From Hyposmocoma kahamanoa (taxonomy: Eukaryota > Arthropoda > Insecta > Lepidoptera > Cosmopterigidae), in contig NW_020654810.1 of the NCBI RefSeq assembly GCF_003589595.1, positions 14,468,569 to 14,532,568 of the forward strand: 64,000 nt of DNA. The letters run 5' to 3'. Position numbers and translations under genes: made by a program. Below, one piece after another: positions 59,971 to 64,000 of this stretch. The notes under the pieces are model-generated. The model worked only from the letters and a program-made list of their open reading frames with translations, was not told the DNA's origin and searched no databases. Position 1 is the first letter of the stretch. Every line of letters begins with the position of its first letter.

Positions 59971-60185
59971 ACTGCCTCCGTGGCCGAACGGTTACCATGC
60001 CGGACTGCCACGCAGAGGTCCCAGGTTCGATTCCCGGCCCGGGCGAAATATTTGTATGACCTACATTTATTTCTCTCGTGAGTTTGGGTGTAATTTGTGT
60101 CTATGTGTGTGTCCATGGCACCCGCGACACAGGGTTTCCCTAATGCGGGGCTATGTTGAGTGTGTGCGTTATTATTATTATATTT
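59971..60185 (+). mobile_element. tRNA-headed SINE, copy 2
   Basis: The head runs from 59971 with B box GGTTCGATTCC at 60023-60033, then the same body as 49676-49893 and a (TTA)n end. Only a few substitutions and a short deletion separate the two copies. A longer (ATT)n microsatellite follows at about 60219-60250. Confidence 0.8.
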
Positions 60186-60219
60186 ATTTTAAACTCTCGC
60201 CTCTCCCAAGGCCTAAAAG

Positions 60220-60254
<35 letters not shown>

Positions 60255-60259
60255 TCAAA

Positions 60260-61370
60260 AGACGTCAACGGTATTACTTCCTTTGGAGTACATTAAATAT
60301 GAACCCCAACGGAAGTACATAATTTAAAAAAAGGAAAAAAATACTAATAATAAGATATTTATTTTATTTACGTATAACATATATTTTAATTCCTATCTGT
60401 TAAGCACTTGATTCCTGTTCACATGTTATACCTACATAAAAAAAAACTAAAACAATACACTCACATAAAACAATTTACGTATGCATATGTATAAAAGATA
60501 ATTGAATAAACTATTATGACTTTCAATTTGGTACTAACGTTGATAATATCAAATACGTCTCTCTATTATGCTGCTGTCATGCTGAAAATAACGAACTTAA
60601 TGTTCTACTACGTCCTCTTTCACGTCAAAGTGAGTATATCTCTAAAAATAAAAGCAACTGCGAAAAAAATATCACATTCAAAGGGGTGCGTATGGTATCA
60701 TATAAATATTATTATCCTAAGATTTATTGGCATAATTTCATTAAATATAAACTTATTTTATATTATAATGCACTTAATATACACTTATAACAAATGTTTA
60801 ATACAAAGTTATATGCTATAATTTCATTATCGACAATAAGTCATTTATTATTGTCGAAAATGAAATAACACTCATTCGTCAGCTCATAAAACAAATTAAT
60901 CTAAATTTCATTTCACCTAACGCCTAATTGTTTACTAACAATTATTTTGTTTCATAGCGAACAAACAAGAATGAAGAAACGTGTACGGAAATACAAACAA
61001 GTTAGCTTCTGATTCTTCTGCTTTTTCATGTTCTAACTTAATCTAACCTACTAAAGGTGGGGCACATTTTGACGTTTACATCTTACACCTTAAAAAAACC
61101 TAATCTTTAACGAAAGTACATTATTTAAGATTTGTCACAACAGACGAGAATTGCTCTACCTCCATACCCCAGGTTTTAGATTACATTCTAGTTTCGGACA
61201 GATAAGCATCACGGCGACTTCACTCGTCGAATCGGGTTTAATTATAAAAAAGTATATTACACTTCGTAAAAATTATCTACTTATGTAAAAAGAGCTTTAC
61301 ATAAATTATTCTTATGAAATGTGAATATTATACGAACGAGACTTTTATCAAAATTTGAGTTATAGGTAGT
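60260..61370. other. Non-coding AT-rich stretch with a small hairpin
   Basis: No supported gene. A hairpin at about 60823-60870 pairs 'tttcattatcgacaataa' with its near inverse, with one bulge. Confidence 0.4.
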
Positions 61371-61377
61371 GTATATA

Positions 61378-61552
61378 GGGTCGTATTCGAGAACTCTACT
61401 CAATACTCAAGTCAGGACTTGAGTATTGCAGTGAGCACTGAAAATCATACTCAAGTCCTTGCCATTAGGGTCGTATTTCCAGTGCTTGAAATCATACTCA
61501 AGTCTGCTCAAATCCTGACTTGAGCATTGAGTAGAGTTCTGGAATACGACCC
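61378..61552. repeat. Foldback MITE, copy 3 (best preserved)
   Basis: The inverted ends begin GGGTCGTATTC and pair for about 45 bp (61378-61423 with 61507-61552). ATA is duplicated on both sides (61375-61377 and 61553-61555). Same family as 5573-5743 and 44755-44920. Confidence 0.8.
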
Positions 61553-61559
61553 ATAGTCT

Positions 61560-63380
61560 AAGTACAATGAGCCCGAGCTGTAGGTATATCAAATAAAATT
61601 ATTTTATTTTTATTTTCGTGGATAAGAGGCGCAACCCGTTCAAAGTCTTCACGCTAGTACATATCGTTGATCACATTGTTTTTTTACAGACGCATCAGGA
61701 ACGATAAGGCTTCTTATAACACCGGGGCTTTAAGTATTCACAATAATGATTAGCAGACATGTTTAGAAGTACAAAAACAGCTCTTCTTCAACATAACACA
61801 ACTTCTGACGTCTTATTATAAAGCTCTTATTATAGAAATGAATTTGAATCTCAAGTGTAAAGATATCCATAAAGGAAGTTGTGGCCGTCAAAGAAATAGT
61901 CTGCCTTCGTAGATTTTTTGTAACTCTTGAATATAAGCACATTTTCTTTAAGTATAAAGTCGAATTAACTATAACAAACAGTTTTGTAATTGTAGCTGTA
62001 TCCAATGATTAGTGAAAAACTGTGAAACATGTTAATTTCTCTACCGGAACACTACAATACAAATGTTCCACGGAATTTTAAAATCAATTAGGCTGTTGGC
62101 GCAGGTGTTAAGTTTTATTAAATAAGATGGTCAGTGGACACGACCCGAATCAAGCTGTGCCGTTACACTCGCTGACACACTTATCGCGATCTCAGCTGAT
62201 TCTCCAAAAAATCGTATAGTTCTATTGACTTTATCTCTTATTACAAATGGTTAGTCATTCGGAAGATTCGTCACAAACTAACAGGTGTCTGTGGCTAATT
62301 CCAATGTAGCTATTTTCCAGTCAGTTTTGTGGATTTGGTAAAAGATATATTTATTAATGGCCATGTATAAACCGAGAAGATAAATTGGAATATCTTGAAA
62401 TATTGTTTTGAACTGAAACTCAATCTTGCATAAACCCTGCCGGAATGATATCCTACTGTTAGATAGAATAGGTGTTGACCATGTATTGACTCTACCAATG
62501 GAATTATTTATATTGTAAAACGAAATACTATACGCGGGTTTCGCTTGATTAATGTTTCTTATTCGTTCTAGTTCTCCGGAATGCCCTACTTTTTGGGATC
62601 TTATGTTATATAAGGCTTGATTATAGCCTACCTAACCCTATAATTTAGTACCTAACTAGTTATGAGTCACGAGAAAGACAGAACTTAATCTTTCTTTTAA
62701 TTAGCTTAATGCAATTCATTAAAATATGTTCCATTCATTTATGGAAAAAAATATCTCTCTTTCGATTGTGAACAAATAATCGTCGGCTAACCGTTGACGA
62801 ATTATTTACTGTCTTACAACAGAATTCAAATTGAGTTAAAATGAAGTATTGTGCTTTTAGTAGGTATGAACTATATACATCAAAATTTAATCAAAATTGA
62901 ATTATTTTATGGATTATTCCGTATATTATTTGCCATATTACTTATATGCGCCTATTATTTATACTTATACACTGTGACCTGAAACTCGACACATTCCGTC
63001 GAAGGGGTGTAAGAAGACTTGATTTGAAACAAATTTAGTCATGTGATACGCTGTCCAAAAATGAGTACTTTCGGAGATATTGAAGATTTTAGGTTTCTTG
63101 TTAAAAATCCGGATTTTTAACGTAATTTTTTTTTTCTAAAATGTTTATGTCTATTTCGTATTTGTTTTCGCTTTATCTGGTAGTTATTGAATCAAAGTTA
63201 TTGTTTAATAACAATAGGGCACGAAAGAACTGTTAAATTAACTATGGTGTTTTTAAAAATGATAAAGAGATACTTAAAAATAACACTTTTTACTTACTAA
63301 ATGGGGAGCATTATAAAAAAATGTATGGAACGATGTGTACAATTTTTTTAAATGAAATATAAGTGCGCATTTGACCTCCA
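61560..63380. other. Non-coding stretch before the terminal LINE
   Basis: No supported gene, RNA or repeat; AT-rich with short open frames only. Confidence 0.4.
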
Positions 63381-63382
63381 TC

Positions 63383-64000
63383 TCACCTGATGCAAAATGA
63401 CGATGAGGTCGACGATGGAGCATGCACACCTAAATAATGTCTATTTACTCTCGCCTTGAAAAGACCCAAATTATAACGTTCAGGGCACAAGTCTGCAGGA
63501 AGGGAATTCCACTCCGTAGCCGTTCGCCATATAAGTGTGGAAGCATAACACTTCGTGCGAATCTTTGGAATATCCATAACATAGGGTTGGAATTTTGGCC
63601 ATGGATTCAATGTATCTGCTGAAGTTCAAATTGAACGACAGGTCCATTCCATGTAGCTGGAGATAGTCGGCTATCAGTATGGATATATCACGCAAAGTCG
63701 GAGTCAGCTCAAATCGAGAATAGACACGCCCGCGTTTTGGTAGCGTTAAATTTGACAAGATCGGCATTGCCCCAGTCGGAGACTGACTGGAGTGTCAAAT
63801 CTAAACGGCTAACCATGCACTCTCGACAAGACTGGATTTCTTCTCCACTGACCCTTGAATTGGTCAAGTACCTATCTACAACTGTGTTGTAATCAGCATA
63901 CACAAAGGTACCTGGAATTAACGTATCATTGATACGCAGCAGAAAGAGAGTTACAGACAGTACGGAACCCTGAGGAACTCCGGCTATATCTATCATCATA
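63383..64000 (-). mobile_element. LINE 3' portion, running off the window
   Basis: The minus strand from 64000 encodes an RT palm (IAGVPQGSVLSVTLFLLRIN, then TFVYADYNTVV). A second frame then gives the C-terminus (TATEWNSLPADLCPERYNLG, HYLGVHAPSSTSSS) ending at 63383. The usual YADD is YADY here, so a catalytic Asp is lost. A deletion and frameshift near 63720-63770 remove most of the thumb. It is a dead Jockey-like copy that continues beyond 64000. Confidence 0.8.

Noticed and set aside
1..64000. CRISPR arrays, bacterial operons or phage genes
   Set aside because: No regularly spaced direct repeats with unique spacers. Spliced eukaryotic genes and animal transposons account for the coding content.

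Overview
The window looks like nuclear DNA of a moth or butterfly (Lepidoptera). It is AT-rich, has compact spliced genes, and is packed with repeats. These include tRNA-headed SINEs, mariner and Transib transposons, short foldback MITEs, several non-LTR retrotransposons, and the motif 'accgacttcaaaaaaaggag' (50331-50350), which I associate with lepidopteran genomes. No organism can be named from the sequence alone.

Layout. 1.6-9.2 kb, minus strand: a complete six-exon gene for methylosome protein 50 (WDR77/MEP50, 331 aa). Its 4.3-kb third intron holds a LINE remnant, an internally deleted mariner nested in an older element, a foldback MITE and a mariner with an intact transposase. 10.1-15.4 kb: a broken, nearly full-length LINE between clear target-site duplications, in the gap between MEP50 and the divergent gene Ciao1. 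15.8-17.0 kb, plus: Ciao1 (339 aa). 17.5-20.6 kb, plus: NIF3-like protein (293 aa). 20.8-36.7 kb, minus: a six-exon gene for a largely disordered 1096-aa protein I do not recognise, with a LINE in one intron and a 10.8-kb first intron. 37.6-38.3 kb: a tandem array with alternating monomers. 40.7-43.6 kb: a complete Transib transposon (RAG1 relative) with an intact transposase, RSS-like end and 5-bp target duplication. 43.9-44.4 kb, minus: an intronless 184-aa gene, possibly OB-fold. 45.4-45.9 kb, plus: two tiny overlapping genes, sloth1 (SMIM4/UQCC5) and sloth2 (BRAWNIN/UQCC6), on one apparent bicistronic transcript. 46.8-54.2 kb, minus: a Corin-like type II membrane protein (SEA, frizzled, LDLa, SRCR, trypsin-like) whose trypsin-like domain has lost the catalytic triad. 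54.3-64 kb: mostly non-coding, with SINEs, MITEs and a LINE end running off the window.

The host genes do not form one pathway. MEP50 serves arginine methylation with PRMT5. Ciao1 serves cytosolic Fe-S assembly. sloth1 and sloth2 serve mitochondrial complex III assembly. Corin-like proteins are cell-surface mosaics. The splice models were built by hand from GT/AG sites and reading-frame continuity. All multi-exon models keep phase from start to stop, but none has been tested with transcripts.
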